Of a DNA stretch of 64,000 nt, positions 1-12,157 are shown one piece after another (position 1 is the first letter of the stretch; the number at the start of each line of letters is the position of its first letter). This DNA comes from Pseudothauera nasutitermitis (GTDB lineage Bacteria; Pseudomonadota; Gammaproteobacteria; Burkholderiales; Rhodocyclaceae): contig NZ_SSOC01000005.1 in NCBI RefSeq assembly GCF_004801295.1, positions 372,001 to 436,000 on the forward strand, written 5' to 3'. The position numbers and the translations under genes are program-made. The notes under the pieces were generated by a model that was given only the letters and a program-made list of their open reading frames with translations, was not told the DNA's origin and made no database searches.

Positions 1-1767
1 GCCGTTGGCCAGCGCCCGACGCAGGCGGGTTTCCAGTTCCAGCCGGCGGCTGGCCGAGCGGGTCAGGTCTTCGGTGTAGAAGCCGTAGGTGTTGCGCCCC
101 TGCGATTTGGCGCGGTACATCGCCGCGTCGGCGTTGCGCACCAGCGCGAGGTGGTCGTCGCCGTCGTCGGGATACAGGCTGATGCCCACGCTGGCGTGGA
201 TGAACACTTCCGGCCCGCTGGACAGCGCGAAGGGCTCCGCCAGCACGCCGATCAGGTCATTGGCGACCACCGCAGCGTCCTCGGGCACTTCGAGGTCTTC
301 CAGCAGCACCATGAATTCGTCGCCGCCCAGGCGGCCCAGGGTGTCTTCCTCGCGCAGCCGGCAGCGCAAACGGCCGGCCACCTCGCGCAGCAGCTCATCC
401 CCCACCGAATGGCCGAGGCTGTCATTCACCGTCTTGAAGCGGTCCAGGTCGAGGAACAGCACCGCCAGGCGCTGCCCCTTGCGCTGCGCCACCTCCACCG
501 CATGCTCGAGCCGGGAGATCACCAGCAGGCGGTTGGGCAGGCCGGTGAGCGGGTCGTGGTGCGCGAGGTGGGCCAGGCGCTCTTCGGTACTCTTCAGCTT
601 GCTCAGATCGGTGAACACGCCGACGTAGTGCGTGCGCGCGCCGTTCTCGTCGCACACCGCGCTGAGGGTCAGCCACTCGGGATACAGTTCGCCGCACTTG
701 CGCCGGTTCCACAGCTCGCCCTGCCAGTGCCCGGCCTCGGACAGCTCCGCCCACATGGCCTGGTAGAAGCCCCGGTCGTGCCGGCCGGATTGCAGGAAGC
801 GCGGATTCTGCCCGATCACCTCTTCCTGGCTGTAGCCGGTGACCGCCGAGAATGCACGGTTGACCGAAACGATGTTGGCGTCGAGATCGGTGATCACCAC
901 GCCGTCGTGGGTGCTGTCGACCACCGCCGCGTGCAGGCGCAGCTTGTCGACGGCGTCGCGCAACGCGATGCGCTCGCGGGCCAGTTCGGCCTGGCGGAAG
1001 ACCTTGTCGACCACCACCGGCAACTCGTGCAGATAGCCGGCGTGCTTGACGAGGTATTCGGAAACGCCCAGGCGCAGGGCCTGCGCGGCCACCTCCTCGC
1101 TGCCCTGGCCGGTGATCAGCACGATGGGCAGGTCCAGCCCGCGCTCCTGGCGCAACAGTTTGGTGAGATCCAGCGCGTCCATGCCGGCCAGCTGGTAGTC
1201 GAGCAGCAGCACGTCGTAGCGGCCCGCGCCTTCCGGACCGGCCAGGCGTTCGAGCACGGCGGCGGCACCATCCACCACTTCCAGACGCAGGTGCGGGGCG
1301 GTGGTGGCGAGATGGCGGCGGGTCAGCTCGATGTCGAAGCGGTGATGCTCGGCATACAGCACGCGCACCGGGCGGTGGCGGCTCAGGCGCTCCTGCCGGG
1401 CACGCGCGAGCGCCGCGTTGAGCGTGCTGGACAGGCGGCGCAGACTGCCGGATTCCTTGACCAGATAGTCGTCGGCGCCGCCCTTCAGCGCGGCCACCGC
1501 GGCGTTCTGGTCCCCCGAGCCGGTGAGCAGCACGAAGGCCACCGGCAGACTGCGCTCGCGCACCCAGTTGAGCAGTTCCAGGCCGGAACCGTCGGGCAGG
1601 CGCAGGTCGGCCAGCACCACGTCGGGCAGCTCGCCACCGGCCAGTTTCTCCACTCCCTCGGCCAGACTGGCAGCGAGTTCCAGCCGGGCGTCGGGCAATT
1701 CGCGCGCGAACGTGCGTGCGAGCAGATCGGCGTCGGTAGGATTGTCTTCGACGTACAGCGCCTTCAT
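1..1767 (-). CDS. REC-REC-PAS-GGDEF signalling protein (probable GGDEF-EAL), partial
   Basis: The frame stays open to the window edge, so the C-terminus is missing. It starts at the ATG at 1767, 10 bp after the upstream receiver gene. The first receiver domain opens MKALYVEDNPTDAD and has its likely phospho-Asp at residue 54 (VLADLRLP). A second receiver-like domain follows (LLLDYQLAGMDAL), then a PAS domain (about 275-400, ITDLDANIVSVNRAF) and a diguanylate cyclase domain with an intact GGDEF motif at residues 481-485. The last visible residues (LELETRLRRALANG) match the usual linker into an EAL phosphodiesterase domain, so a bifunctional or composite c-di-GMP enzyme is expected. Two N-terminal receivers on one cyclase imply control by phosphorylation, probably from the kinase two genes upstream. 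The domain calls are firm; the EAL domain is inferred. Confidence 0.88.
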   Translation of the reverse strand, partial: MKALYVEDNPTDADLLARTFARELPDARLELAASLAEGVEKLAGGELPDVVLADLRLPDGSGLELLNWVRERSLPVAFVLLTGSGDQNAAVAALKGGADDYLVKESGSLRRLSSTLNAALARARQERLSRHRPVRVLYAEHHRFDIELTRRHLATTAPHLRLEVVDGAAAVLERLAGPEGAGRYDVLLLDYQLAGMDALDLTKLLRQERGLDLPIVLITGQGSEEVAAQALRLGVSEYLVKHAGYLHELPVVVDKVFRQAELARERIALRDAVDKLRLHAAVVDSTHDGVVITDLDANIVSVNRAFSAVTGYSQEEVIGQNPRFLQSGRHDRGFYQAMWAELSEAGHWQGELWNRRKCGELYPEWLTLSAVCDENGARTHYVGVFTDLSKLKSTEERLAHLAHHDPLTGLPNRLLVISRLEHAVEVAQRKGQRLAVLFLDLDRFKTVNDSLGHSVGDELLREVAGRLRCRLREEDTLGRLGGDEFMVLLEDLEVPEDAAVVANDLIGVLAEPFALSSGPEVFIHASVGISLYPDDGDDHLALVRNADAAMYRAKSQGRNTYGFYTEDLTRSASRRLELETRLRRALANG

Positions 1768-1777
1768 CGCACCCTCT

Positions 1778-2215
1778 TCAGTTGCGTGGCGGTACGTTGA
1801 GCGCGCACCAGTACAGTTCGATCTGCCCGGCGACCTGGATGAACTTGTCGAAGCCGACCGGTTTGAGGATGTAGGAGTTGGCGCCCAGCTGATACGCGGT
1901 GTCGATGTCCGCGTCCTCGCTGGAGGTGGTCAGCACGACCACCGGCACGCCCCGGCTGACCGGATTCTCGCGGTACTGGCGCAGCACTTCCAGGCCATGC
2001 ACGCGGGGCAGCTTGAGATCGAGCAGCACCACCAGCGGCAGCGGCTCGCCGGCTTCCCAGCGCGGCACGAAATCGAGCGCTTCCTGGCCGTCGCGCGCGA
2101 CCAGCAGCGGATTGACCAGGCGGCTGCGGGTGAATGCACGGCGGGTGAGATCGAGGTCGGCGGGGTTGTCCTCGACCAGCAGGATGGAGCGGGCGGGCGA
2201 AAGCGGATCGTTCAT
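1778..2215 (-). CDS. Stand-alone response regulator (Rcp1-like receiver)
   Basis: A 145-residue single receiver domain with no output domain. The acidic pocket is in ILLVEDNPADLDL near residues 15-19, the phospho-Asp is D66 in LLDLKLP, and the conserved Lys is in ILKPVGFDKF. The start was chosen at the ATG at 2215 because it overlaps the stop of the upstream kinase as ATGA, which indicates translational coupling; upstream in-frame residues are low-complexity Arg/Pro. This receiver type usually partners phytochrome-like or PAS-rich histidine kinases. It probably relays phosphate from the upstream kinase to another protein, possibly the adjacent GGDEF protein. Confidence 0.9.
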   Translation of the reverse strand: MNDPLSPARSILLVEDNPADLDLTRRAFTRSRLVNPLLVARDGQEALDFVPRWEAGEPLPLVVLLDLKLPRVHGLEVLRQYRENPVSRGVPVVVLTTSSEDADIDTAYQLGANSYILKPVGFDKFIQVAGQIELYWCALNVPPRN

Positions 2216-4800
2216 CGCGGCAGCTCCAGGTGGAAGGTGGCGCCTTCGCCGGGGGCGCTCTCGGCCCACACGCGCCCGCCCATGCGGGTCAGCGCGCGCC
2301 GCACGATGGCCAGCCCGACCCCGGTGCCGGCATAGTCCTCGGCACGCTGCAAGCGCTGGAAGATCTCGAAGATGCGTTCGTGGAACTTCATGTCGAAACC
2401 GATCCCGTTGTCCTGCACCCAGATATGGTGCGCGCGTTCCTCTGCGGCCGCGCCGATGCGCACCACGGGGTGCTCGGCGGCACGGGAATACTTGAAGGCG
2501 TTGTCGATCAGGTTGCGCAATGCCTGCGCCAGACCGTCCGGGTCGGCACGCACCACGAGATCCGGCACATCGACTTCGACCCGGGTGGCGCCGCCCTCCA
2601 GCTCGGCGGCGCGCTCGGCAAGTATGCCACGCACCATTTCGGGCAGGGGAATGTCGACAAATTGCAGGCTGCGCCGCTCGATGCGCGAATAGGCCAGCAG
2701 GTCGTCGATCAGCCGGCCCATCTGGGCCACGCCGTTGCGGATGTTGGCGATGAACAGGCGGCCTTCCTCGTCGAGTCGTGCGCCGTAGTCCTCCAGCAGC
2801 AGATGGCTGTAGCCATCGATGCCGCGCAGCGGCGCCTTCAGGTCATGCGACACCGAGTAGGCAAAGGTTTCCAGTTCCTTGTTGAGCGCGGCGAGCTCCT
2901 CGGTGCGCCGCGCCACGCGCTCCTCCAGTTCGGTGTTGAGCTGCTGGAGCGCCTCCTGCGCGGCATGGCGCTCGCTGATGTCGGTGATCAGCCCCGCGAA
3001 ATGGGCCACCGTGCCATCGGCCGCGCAGTGCACGCTGACCAGATCCTCGACCCAGATGTATTCGCCGTCCGCCTTGCACAGGCGATATTCCTGCACGAAT
3101 TCGTGCCGCCCTTCGGCCAGATGGGCCGCCACCTCCTCGCCGATGCGCACACGGTCCTCCGCATGCACGAGGTCGGTGAAGCGGAAGCCCTCCGCCATCA
3201 TGTCCGCCGCGCGGTAGCCCCAGCGGCTGACGTTCTCCGAGACGTAACGCACCGGCTGGCCGTCTTCCGGCGCCCAGCGGAACAGCACCGTGGGGCTGGC
3301 TTCGACCACTTCGGCGGCCGCGGCTAGCGCGGCCTGCGCACGCTCGCGCTCGGTCACGTCGAGCATGGTGCCGATCACCGCCGGCCGGCCGTCGAGTTCG
3401 ATCCTCGAACCGAATACCTCCACGGGAAATGCGCTGCCATCGCGTCGGCGCGCCCGGAAGGTGTAGTTCAAGTGCACCACGGCGCCTTCCATGCGTTGAC
3501 GCAGCATCTCGCGCACCAGCATCAGATCGTCGGGCTCGACCAGCGACTCGACCCCCACGCCCTCGATCTCCCCCGGCGCATAACCGAACCATTCGGTCAG
3601 GCACGGATTCGCATACGTCAGACGGCCGCCCTGGATCACATACACGCCTACCAGCGAACGCTCCACCAGACCCCGGAAGCGCGCCTCGTTGGCGGCGATG
3701 CGCGCGGCCGCGTCCTTCTGCTGCTGCAGATCGAAACAGCTGCCGATGTAACCGATGAATTCCTGCGCACCGCCGTAGATCGGTTCGGCATGGTCGGCCA
3801 TCCAACGATAGACACCATCCGCGCTACGCAGGCGGTACTCCGCCGCGAACGGCTGGCGCGCGGCAAATGCGGCGCGCCAGGCCAGCATGTAGGGGCCTGC
3901 ATCCTGCGGATGCAGGCCCACCGTCCAGCCATCGCCCAGTTCCTGGTCGAGTTGGCGGCCGGTGAAGCGCAACCAGGCACGATTGACGTAATCCCGCTGA
4001 CCATCGGCTGCCGCGCGCCAGATCGGATTGGGCATACCATCGAGCAGATGCACGTGGAAATCGCGCGACTCGACCAGCGAGCGGGTCAGTCCGGCCAGAC
4101 GCTCGCCCAGTTGGCCGAGTTCGTCCTGCCCGCTGATCGGCGGCGGCAGATCCTGACCTTCGAGCAGGGAGCGCGTATAGGCCAGCAGTTGCTCGATCCG
4201 GTCGGTGAGCAGCACCTTGACCAGCACGCCGATCCCCAGCGACAGCAGCAGGATCGGCCCGAGCACCACCAGGGTCTGGCGCAGCGCGCGGCGCAGCGCC
4301 TCGCGCTGGATCACCGCGGTATCCGCGGCCAGCACCACCAGTCCGCTGCGCCCTTCCGACCCCAGGCGCACCGGAAACGCCGCCCACAGCATGTCGCGCT
4401 CAGCATCATCGACGATCTGCCCGGCCAGCCGCCGGCGCGCCTCGCCCAGCAGACTCGCCGGCGGCTGCAGATCGCCGGCGAGCGGCGCGCCGACCATCTC
4501 CTCCACGCTGGCAAAGCGCACCACCTCGCGTTCATCCAGATAGGCCGCATAGCGCAGGTGCGGCAGGGTATGCATCTGCACGACCATCTGCCTTGCGTGA
4601 CGCTCGTCGCCATCCTGCAGGCCGGCTTCCAGATTGGCTGCCAGATTGTCGCCCGCGTGGCGCACCACCAGGCGGATCTCGGAGAGCACCTCGGTGGTGT
4701 AGGTATACATGATGAAGGTGAACTGCGCGCCGGCCACCAGCAGCCAGAACAGCGCCACGAAGCCAAGCATCAACTGGCGCAGCGAAAGACCGCGCTTCAT
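2212..4800 (-). CDS. Membrane-bound multi-PAS sensor histidine kinase
   Basis: An 862-residue kinase. The N-terminal membrane helix lies at about residues 10-32 and a second at about 176-197, enclosing a periplasmic sensor region of roughly 140 residues. A HAMP-like linker follows, then three PAS/PAC modules (about 247-370, 375-490 and 497-620), a HisKA domain with the phospho-accepting His652 in SVSHDLKAPLRGI, and a HATPase with N-box LRNLIDNAFKYS and G-boxes DNGIGFD and GTGVGLAIV. All catalytic motifs look intact. It is first in the operon, and its stop overlaps the start of the receiver gene. The ligand is unknown; the several PAS domains suggest cytoplasmic redox or small-molecule input as well as a periplasmic signal. 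Confidence 0.92.
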   Translation of the reverse strand: MKRGLSLRQLMLGFVALFWLLVAGAQFTFIMYTYTTEVLSEIRLVVRHAGDNLAANLEAGLQDGDERHARQMVVQMHTLPHLRYAAYLDEREVVRFASVEEMVGAPLAGDLQPPASLLGEARRRLAGQIVDDAERDMLWAAFPVRLGSEGRSGLVVLAADTAVIQREALRRALRQTLVVLGPILLLSLGIGVLVKVLLTDRIEQLLAYTRSLLEGQDLPPPISGQDELGQLGERLAGLTRSLVESRDFHVHLLDGMPNPIWRAAADGQRDYVNRAWLRFTGRQLDQELGDGWTVGLHPQDAGPYMLAWRAAFAARQPFAAEYRLRSADGVYRWMADHAEPIYGGAQEFIGYIGSCFDLQQQKDAAARIAANEARFRGLVERSLVGVYVIQGGRLTYANPCLTEWFGYAPGEIEGVGVESLVEPDDLMLVREMLRQRMEGAVVHLNYTFRARRRDGSAFPVEVFGSRIELDGRPAVIGTMLDVTERERAQAALAAAAEVVEASPTVLFRWAPEDGQPVRYVSENVSRWGYRAADMMAEGFRFTDLVHAEDRVRIGEEVAAHLAEGRHEFVQEYRLCKADGEYIWVEDLVSVHCAADGTVAHFAGLITDISERHAAQEALQQLNTELEERVARRTEELAALNKELETFAYSVSHDLKAPLRGIDGYSHLLLEDYGARLDEEGRLFIANIRNGVAQMGRLIDDLLAYSRIERRSLQFVDIPLPEMVRGILAERAAELEGGATRVEVDVPDLVVRADPDGLAQALRNLIDNAFKYSRAAEHPVVRIGAAAEERAHHIWVQDNGIGFDMKFHERIFEIFQRLQRAEDYAGTGVGLAIVRRALTRMGGRVWAESAPGEGATFHLELPR

Positions 4801-5076
4801 CGCCGCCCCCCGCCGCGCAAGGCGTCAGGCATGCCGGACCATGGCCCTTCCCGGCGGACAAGCTGGATTCGGCATTGCCTCAAGGATTCCTCCCTGCACG
4901 CAGTGCGGCGGCACTCTCGCACCCGCCGCTCGTTGAAGCGGCCGGCCGGGCGTATGGCCAGGCCAACGGCCGCCCGTCCGGAGCGGAACAGACACCGCCG
5001 CTTGTCATGCGAGAAAGTGTAAAGCAAATGCCTGCCGCATCGCGCGTGGATTGCGCCATGGCGGCAGGAAAAGCAA
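4801..5076. other. Intergenic stretch with no supported gene
   Basis: About 276 bp between the kinase start and the ssb terminator. I see no convincing reading frame, RNA gene or clear sigma70 hexamer pair. It should contain the promoter of the kinase operon on the minus strand. Confidence 0.5.
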
Positions 5077-5096
5077 AGGCCGCCCGAAGGCGGCCT
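5077..5096 (-). terminator. Intrinsic terminator after ssb
   Basis: A perfect 8-bp GC-rich stem (5077-5084 with 5089-5096) is closed by a UUCG tetraloop when read on the minus strand. It is followed by a T-rich tract (TTTGCTTTTC). It lies 25 bp after the ssb stop. Confidence 0.85.
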
Positions 5097-5120
5097 GCAA
5101 GCCTGGCGAAAAGAACCCGC

Positions 5121-5606
5121 TCAGAACGGAATGTCGTCGTCGAACTCGCCGAAGCCACCGCCACCGGCAGGCTTGGACTGCAGGGCCGGGGCTGCCGCCG
5201 GAGCGCGCTCCTGGCGTGCCGGCGGGGCTTCGTATCCGCCGCTGTCCCGCATCGGCGCATCGCCGCCGCCCTCGCGGCGGCCGAGCATCTTCATCTCGTC
5301 GGCACGAATTTCGGTGGTGTAGCGCTCCTGCCCGTCCTTGTCCTGCCACTTGCGCGTCTGCAGGCGGCCTTCCACATACACCTGGCTGCCCTTGCGCAGA
5401 TACTGCGCGGCGATTTCCGCCAGGCGGCTGAAGAACACCACGCGGTGCCATTCGGTGGCCTCGCGGCGCTCGCCGGTGGCCTTGTCCTTCCAGGTTTCGG
5501 TGGTGGCGATGGTCACGTTGCAGATCGCGTCGCCGCTCGGCATGTAGCGGGTTTCCGGATCGCGGCCGAGGTTGCCGATCAGGATCACTTTGTTCAGGGA
5601 AGCCAT
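5121..5606 (-). CDS. ssb: Single-stranded DNA-binding protein
   Basis: A 161-residue SSB that binds and protects single-stranded DNA and recruits replication and repair partners. The OB fold covers about residues 1-110 (start [18 protein letters not shown]). A short Gly/Pro/Ala linker leads to the acidic partner-binding tip DDDIPF. The start is supported by GGAG six bases before the ATG. It lies 25 bp downstream of the MFS gene on the same strand and ends at a strong terminator, so the two may be co-transcribed. Proximity to the divergent uvrA groups two DNA-maintenance genes. Confidence 0.97.
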   Translation of the reverse strand: MASLNKVILIGNLGRDPETRYMPSGDAICNVTIATTETWKDKATGERREATEWHRVVFFSRLAEIAAQYLRKGSQVYVEGRLQTRKWQDKDGQERYTTEIRADEMKMLGRREGGGDAPMRDSGGYEAPPARQERAPAAAPALQSKPAGGGGFGEFDDDIPF

Positions 5607-5631
5607 CCAGGTCTCCAGTATTTGCTTCGGT

Positions 5632-6837
5632 TCAACCGGCGTTCGCGGGCATCTGCGCGCGACGCGAGGGGGGATTCATCGTGGCCGCGGCAGCCAGCCA
5701 CAGCAGTGCCAGCAGGGCACAGCTCAGGCTCACCGCGGCAGGCCCGAAGGCCTGCGCCAGCCAGCCGCCGAGCACGCCGCCGAGGAACAGGCCGGCCGAC
5801 TGCAGCGTATTGTATACGCCCAGCGCGGTTCCCTTGGCATGCGCCGGCGCGATCTTCGAGATCCATGACGGCAGGGTGGCCTCGAGCACGTTAAACGCGA
5901 CGAAGAACAGGGTCAACCAGAAGGCCAGCGCCCACAGGCCGTCGCCGAACAAGCCCAGGCCGAGCTGCACGCCGGCCAGCAGCGCGACGGCGGCAAGGAA
6001 CACCTGCTTCAGCCTGCCGTGGCGCTCGGCGACGACCACCGCCGGCACCATGACCACGAAGGACAGCAGTACCGCCGGCAGATACACCTTCCAGTGTTCT
6101 CCCAGCGGCAGCCCCCCCTGGCCGGCCAGGGCGGCGGGCACCATGACCCACATGGTGGTCTGGATCAGGTGCAGCACGAACACACCGAAATTCAGCCGCA
6201 TCAACTGGCCGTTGCGCAGCACCTCGCCGAAGCCGCCAGTGGCGCGCGGCACCGGCGGCGCGGCGGGCACCATGCGCAGCACCACCCAGATGGCGGCCAC
6301 GGCCATGCCGGCGGTGAGCCAGAAAATGCCGTCCATGCCGATCGTGGCGTAAAGAATGGGCGCGGCCACCAGCGAGCCGGCGAACACCAGGCCGATACTG
6401 GAGCCGATCATCGCCATCACCTTGGTGCGGTGCTGGTCGCGGGTGAGGTCGGCGGCCAGCGCGGTGACCGCGGCGGAGATCGCCCCCGCACCCTGCAGCA
6501 CCCGCCCGGCGATGATCCAGCCGATGTGATCGGCCAGCGCGGCCACCACGCTGCCCAGCGCGAACAACACCAGGCCGAAGACGATCACCGGTTTGCGCCC
6601 GAAACGATCGGATGCCGCCCCGTAGGGAATCTGCAACAGCCCCTGGGTCAGCCCGTAGGCGCCGATGACCAGCCCGACCAGCATCAGGTCGTTGCCGCCC
6701 GGCACGTGCTCGGCGTGCACCGCGAACACCGGCAGGATCAGGAACAAGCCGAGCATGCGCAGCGCGAAGATCGCCGCCAGGCTGATGCCGGCGCGGCGCT
6801 CCTGGGCGCTCATCGAGTCGGATTGGGCTGCGGACAT
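5632..6837 (-). CDS. Major facilitator superfamily transporter (YajR-like)
   Basis: A 401-residue inner-membrane transporter with about 12 hydrophobic segments. The MFS signature between TM2 and TM3 is readable ([14 protein letters not shown]). It resembles the YajR/drug:H+ antiporter branch but ends after the last helix, so the extra C-terminal cytoplasmic domain of E. coli YajR is absent. The substrate cannot be predicted. Two in-frame ATGs (6837 and 6813) are possible and neither has a good Shine-Dalgarno sequence. The gene is divergent from uvrA, with a shared 113-bp control region. Confidence 0.85.
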   Translation of the reverse strand: MSAAQSDSMSAQERRAGISLAAIFALRMLGLFLILPVFAVHAEHVPGGNDLMLVGLVIGAYGLTQGLLQIPYGAASDRFGRKPVIVFGLVLFALGSVVAALADHIGWIIAGRVLQGAGAISAAVTALAADLTRDQHRTKVMAMIGSSIGLVFAGSLVAAPILYATIGMDGIFWLTAGMAVAAIWVVLRMVPAAPPVPRATGGFGEVLRNGQLMRLNFGVFVLHLIQTTMWVMVPAALAGQGGLPLGEHWKVYLPAVLLSFVVMVPAVVVAERHGRLKQVFLAAVALLAGVQLGLGLFGDGLWALAFWLTLFFVAFNVLEATLPSWISKIAPAHAKGTALGVYNTLQSAGLFLGGVLGGWLAQAFGPAAVSLSCALLALLWLAAAATMNPPSRRAQMPANAG

Positions 6838-6887
6838 GCGGGACGGACTGCGAACGGAAAGGGCTGGATTCTAACATCGCAATCAAC

Positions 6888-6917
6888 TTGGCCCCGCTAC
6901 CGCTTTACTCTTATAGT
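6888..6917 (+). promoter_or_regulatory. Candidate sigma70 promoter of uvrA
   Basis: TTGGCC at 6888-6893 and TATAGT at 6912-6917 are separated by 18 bp, placing transcription start about 27 bp before the uvrA ATG. The -35 is weak. I found no CTGT-N8-ACAG LexA box nearby. Confidence 0.5.
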
Positions 6918-6950
6918 GCGCGGTTGGTCTGTCACTGTCAGAGCGGCCCC

Positions 6951-9770
<2,820 letters not shown>

Positions 9771-9864
9771 ACCGTCCCGGAGTTTTACATTTGGCGATGC
9801 ACTGGCTCTTGCGGGCCATGTTCAAGGGCGCGAGCATAGCGCGAACTGCAACCGGGGAATCCTC

Positions 9865-10164
9865 ATGGCCGAGCCATCCGCCGACCCGCAAGCCCGCTTT
9901 CTGGACCGCATCGACCGCCGCGTGCGCTATCTGAAATCCCTGCAATCCGCCGGACTGGGCGTCTACCTGCCCGCCGACGAGCGCCAGCGCACCCAGGCCA
10001 TCGAGATGGTAGTGCGCCTGACCGCGCGTCAGAGCGAGCTGTCGCACCTCACCGCCGACACCCTGCGCATCGCCACCGAACGTGTGCGCGAGCACCTGGA
10101 AGCCATGCAGGCGGTACTGCCGCACGACGTGCAGTACCGCAACCGCATCAAACGCAACTGGTGA
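9865..10164 (+). CDS. Small helical protein of unknown function
   Basis: A 99-residue charged protein, predicted mostly alpha-helical, without signal peptide or membrane segment. It begins MAEPSADPQARFLDRIDRR and ends with a basic tail (RNRIKRNW). A GGGGAATCCTC spacer before the ATG gives an acceptable ribosome site. It sits 94 bp after uvrA on the same strand. I do not recognise the family and assign no function. Codon use and composition resemble the neighbours, which supports a real gene. Confidence 0.7.
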   Translation: MAEPSADPQARFLDRIDRRVRYLKSLQSAGLGVYLPADERQRTQAIEMVVRLTARQSELSHLTADTLRIATERVREHLEAMQAVLPHDVQYRNRIKRNW

Positions 10165-10175
10165 AGCCGGACCGG

Positions 10176-10559
10176 TCAGCCGTCCAACGCATAGGCACGC
10201 AGCACATCCAGCGCCACCACCTCGAGCGCGGCACGGTGGGTCGCGGCCAGGATCACCGGCGGCGCGGCACCGGCTTCGCAGGCTTCCAGCCAGTGATGCG
10301 CGCAAAGACACCAGCGATCCCCTGGACGCAGTCCGGCAAAACGCAGATCCGGACGCGGCGTGCTCAGGTCATTGCCACGTCGGCGCGAATACGCCAGGAA
10401 ATCCTCGGTGACCTTGGTGCACACCACATGCCGGCCATGATCCTCCGAACCGGTTTCGCAACAGCCGGTGCGGAAAAAACCGGTCAGCGGCGCATAGCTG
10501 CACGCCAGCAGCGGGCCGCCCAGCACGTTCTTTTGATTGGTGACCAGTTGTTCGCTCAC
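10176..10559 (-). CDS. DUF2237-family protein
   Basis: A 127-residue protein with the hallmark features of the DUF2237 family: NVLGGPL near the N-terminus, TGFFRTGCCETG with paired cysteines, then HVVCTKVTEDFL and GNDLSTP, and a C-terminal DRWCLCAHHWLEA segment. The cysteines and histidines suggest metal binding or redox activity, but the function is unknown. The start is a GTG at 10559 preceded by GGGAG; no ATG lies in a suitable place. It is 53 bp after galE and probably co-transcribed with it. Confidence 0.85.
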   Translation of the reverse strand: MSEQLVTNQKNVLGGPLLACSYAPLTGFFRTGCCETGSEDHGRHVVCTKVTEDFLAYSRRRGNDLSTPRPDLRFAGLRPGDRWCLCAHHWLEACEAGAAPPVILAATHRAALEVVALDVLRAYALDG

Positions 10560-10612
10560 GCTCGTTCTCCCACGGCCCTTCTGTGCGTCGGACCACGGCG
10601 CGGGCGCCGAGT

Positions 10613-11644
10613 TCACCCCGTCGCAGCGTTGCGGTAACCGTCCGGATTGGCCGCCTGCCAGCGCCACGCGTCCGCGCATATGTCCTCCAGTCCACGCTGC
10701 GCGCACCAGCCCAGCAGACGCTGCGCACGCAGCGGATCGGCCCAGCACTGCGCGACGTCGCCCGGACGCCGCTCGACGACACGATACGGCACCGGGCGCC
10801 CGCTCGCGCGCTCGAAGGCGCGCACCACTTCCAGCACGCTGTAGCCCTGCCCGGTGCCGAGGTTGATCGCGGTGGCACCCGGCAGTTCCCCGATGCGCTC
10901 GAGCGCATGGAGATGGCCGGCCGCCAGATCGACCACGTGGATGTAGTCGCGCACGCCAGTCCCGTCGGGGGTCGGATAATCGTTGCCGAACACACGCAGC
11001 TCGGCCAATCGCCCGACCGCCACCTGGGCGACATAGGGCATCAGGTTGTTGGGCACGCCGACCGGGTCCTCGCCGATCCGCCCGCTCTCGTGCGCGCCTA
11101 CCGGATTGAAGTAGCGCAGGGCCACCGCATGCCAGCGCGGGTCGGAAGCGGCCAGATCGGCAAGCATCTGTTCGACCATCCACTTGCTGCGCCCGTAGGG
11201 GTTCGCCGGCGCGAGTGTGGCATCCTCGGCCAGCGGAACACGTGCCGGATCACCATAGACCGTGGCGGAGGAACTGAACACGATGCGCCGCACCTCGTGC
11301 GCCGCCATGACCTCCAGCAGTACACGCGTGCCGCACACGTTGTTGTCGTAGTAGGCCAGCGGTCGCTGAACCGACTCGCCAACCGCTTTCAGGCCGGCAA
11401 AGTGAATCACCACCTCGATCTGGTGTGTGCGAAACACCGCTTCCAGCGCTTCGCGGTCGCGCACATCCACCTGGTGGAAGGCCTGGATTCCGCGCCCGGA
11501 AAGCTGTTCCACCCGGCGCAGGGATTCCGCGGAGGCATTCGAGAGGTTATCCACCACGATGATGCGATGCCCTGCCTGCAGCGCTGCCAGGCAGGTGTGG
11601 CTGCCAATGTAGCCGGCACCGCCGGTCACCAATACGCTTGCCAT
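10613..11644 (-). CDS. galE: UDP-glucose 4-epimerase
   Basis: A 343-residue short-chain dehydrogenase-type epimerase that interconverts UDP-glucose and UDP-galactose, supplying precursors for surface polysaccharides. The NAD-binding motif VTGGAGYIGSHT is at the N-terminus, with the catalytic SSSATVYG and YGRSK (Tyr-x3-Lys) motifs downstream. ATG at 11644 is preferred over an in-frame GTG at 11653 because GGAGG lies 9 bases from the ATG and directly abuts the GTG. It follows rplQ on the same strand but is separated from it by a strong terminator, so it should have its own promoter. Confidence 0.95.
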   Translation of the reverse strand: MASVLVTGGAGYIGSHTCLAALQAGHRIIVVDNLSNASAESLRRVEQLSGRGIQAFHQVDVRDREALEAVFRTHQIEVVIHFAGLKAVGESVQRPLAYYDNNVCGTRVLLEVMAAHEVRRIVFSSSATVYGDPARVPLAEDATLAPANPYGRSKWMVEQMLADLAASDPRWHAVALRYFNPVGAHESGRIGEDPVGVPNNLMPYVAQVAVGRLAELRVFGNDYPTPDGTGVRDYIHVVDLAAGHLHALERIGELPGATAINLGTGQGYSVLEVVRAFERASGRPVPYRVVERRPGDVAQCWADPLRAQRLLGWCAQRGLEDICADAWRWQAANPDGYRNAATG

Positions 11645-11677
11645 CGGATCCACCCTCCGAGTGATTCGCCTGGACGT

Positions 11678-11705
11678 AAAAAAACCGGACCTGGGTCCGG
11701 TTTTT
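11678..11705. terminator. Bidirectional terminator between rplQ and galE
   Basis: A CCGGAC/GTCCGG stem with a 4-base loop is flanked by a run of seven A on one side and five T on the other. It can therefore terminate transcription from either direction. It ends the ribosomal block on the minus strand. Confidence 0.88.
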
Positions 11706-11725
11706 CCTGGCGCAGCCGCGCAGCC

Positions 11726-12130
11726 TCAGGCCGCGGCGGCTTCGTTTTCCGCAGGAGCCTCGGCCGCCTCGTCCGGGCGATCGAGCAGCTCGATCAGCGC
11801 CATCGGCGCATTGTCGCCGTCGCGGAAGCCGAACTTCAGGATGCGCAGATAGCCACCGTTACGGTTGGCGTAACGCGGCCCCAGTTCGTCGAACAGCTTG
11901 ACGACCATGTCGCGGTCGCGCAGACGGTTGAAGGCCAGACGGCGGTTGGACAGGCTGGGCTTCTTGCCCAGGGTGATCAGCGGCTCGACCACGCGGCGCA
12001 GTTCCTTGGCCTTGGGCAGGGTCGTCTTGATCACTTCGTGCTGCAGCAGGGAGTTGGCCATGTTGCGGAACATGGCCTGACGGTGGCTGCTGGTGCGATT
12101 CAGCTTGCGAAGACCGTTGCGGTGACGCAT
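11726..12130 (-). CDS. rplQ: 50S ribosomal protein L17
   Basis: A 134-residue L17, a large-subunit protein near the peptide exit region. The N-terminus [17 protein letters not shown] is diagnostic. It is slightly longer than the E. coli protein because of an Ala/Glu-rich tail (AENEAAAA). It is the last gene of the alpha operon, 27 bp after rpoA and immediately before a terminator. Confidence 0.98.
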   Translation of the reverse strand: MRHRNGLRKLNRTSSHRQAMFRNMANSLLQHEVIKTTLPKAKELRRVVEPLITLGKKPSLSNRRLAFNRLRDRDMVVKLFDELGPRYANRNGGYLRILKFGFRDGDNAPMALIELLDRPDEAAEAPAENEAAAA

Positions 12131-12157
12131 TTCATTACCTCACTTGACCGGCAACCC

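Noticed and set aside
4797..5027. A 76-codon minus-strand frame upstream of the kinase
   Set aside because: It is Arg-rich, without a ribosome site, and overlaps the kinase start by a few bases only; no family features.
6838..6950. LexA (SOS) box for uvrA
   Set aside because: CTG...CAG half-sites occur (CTGTCACTGTCAG) but the spacing is wrong for CTGT-N8-ACAG, so I do not call an SOS box.
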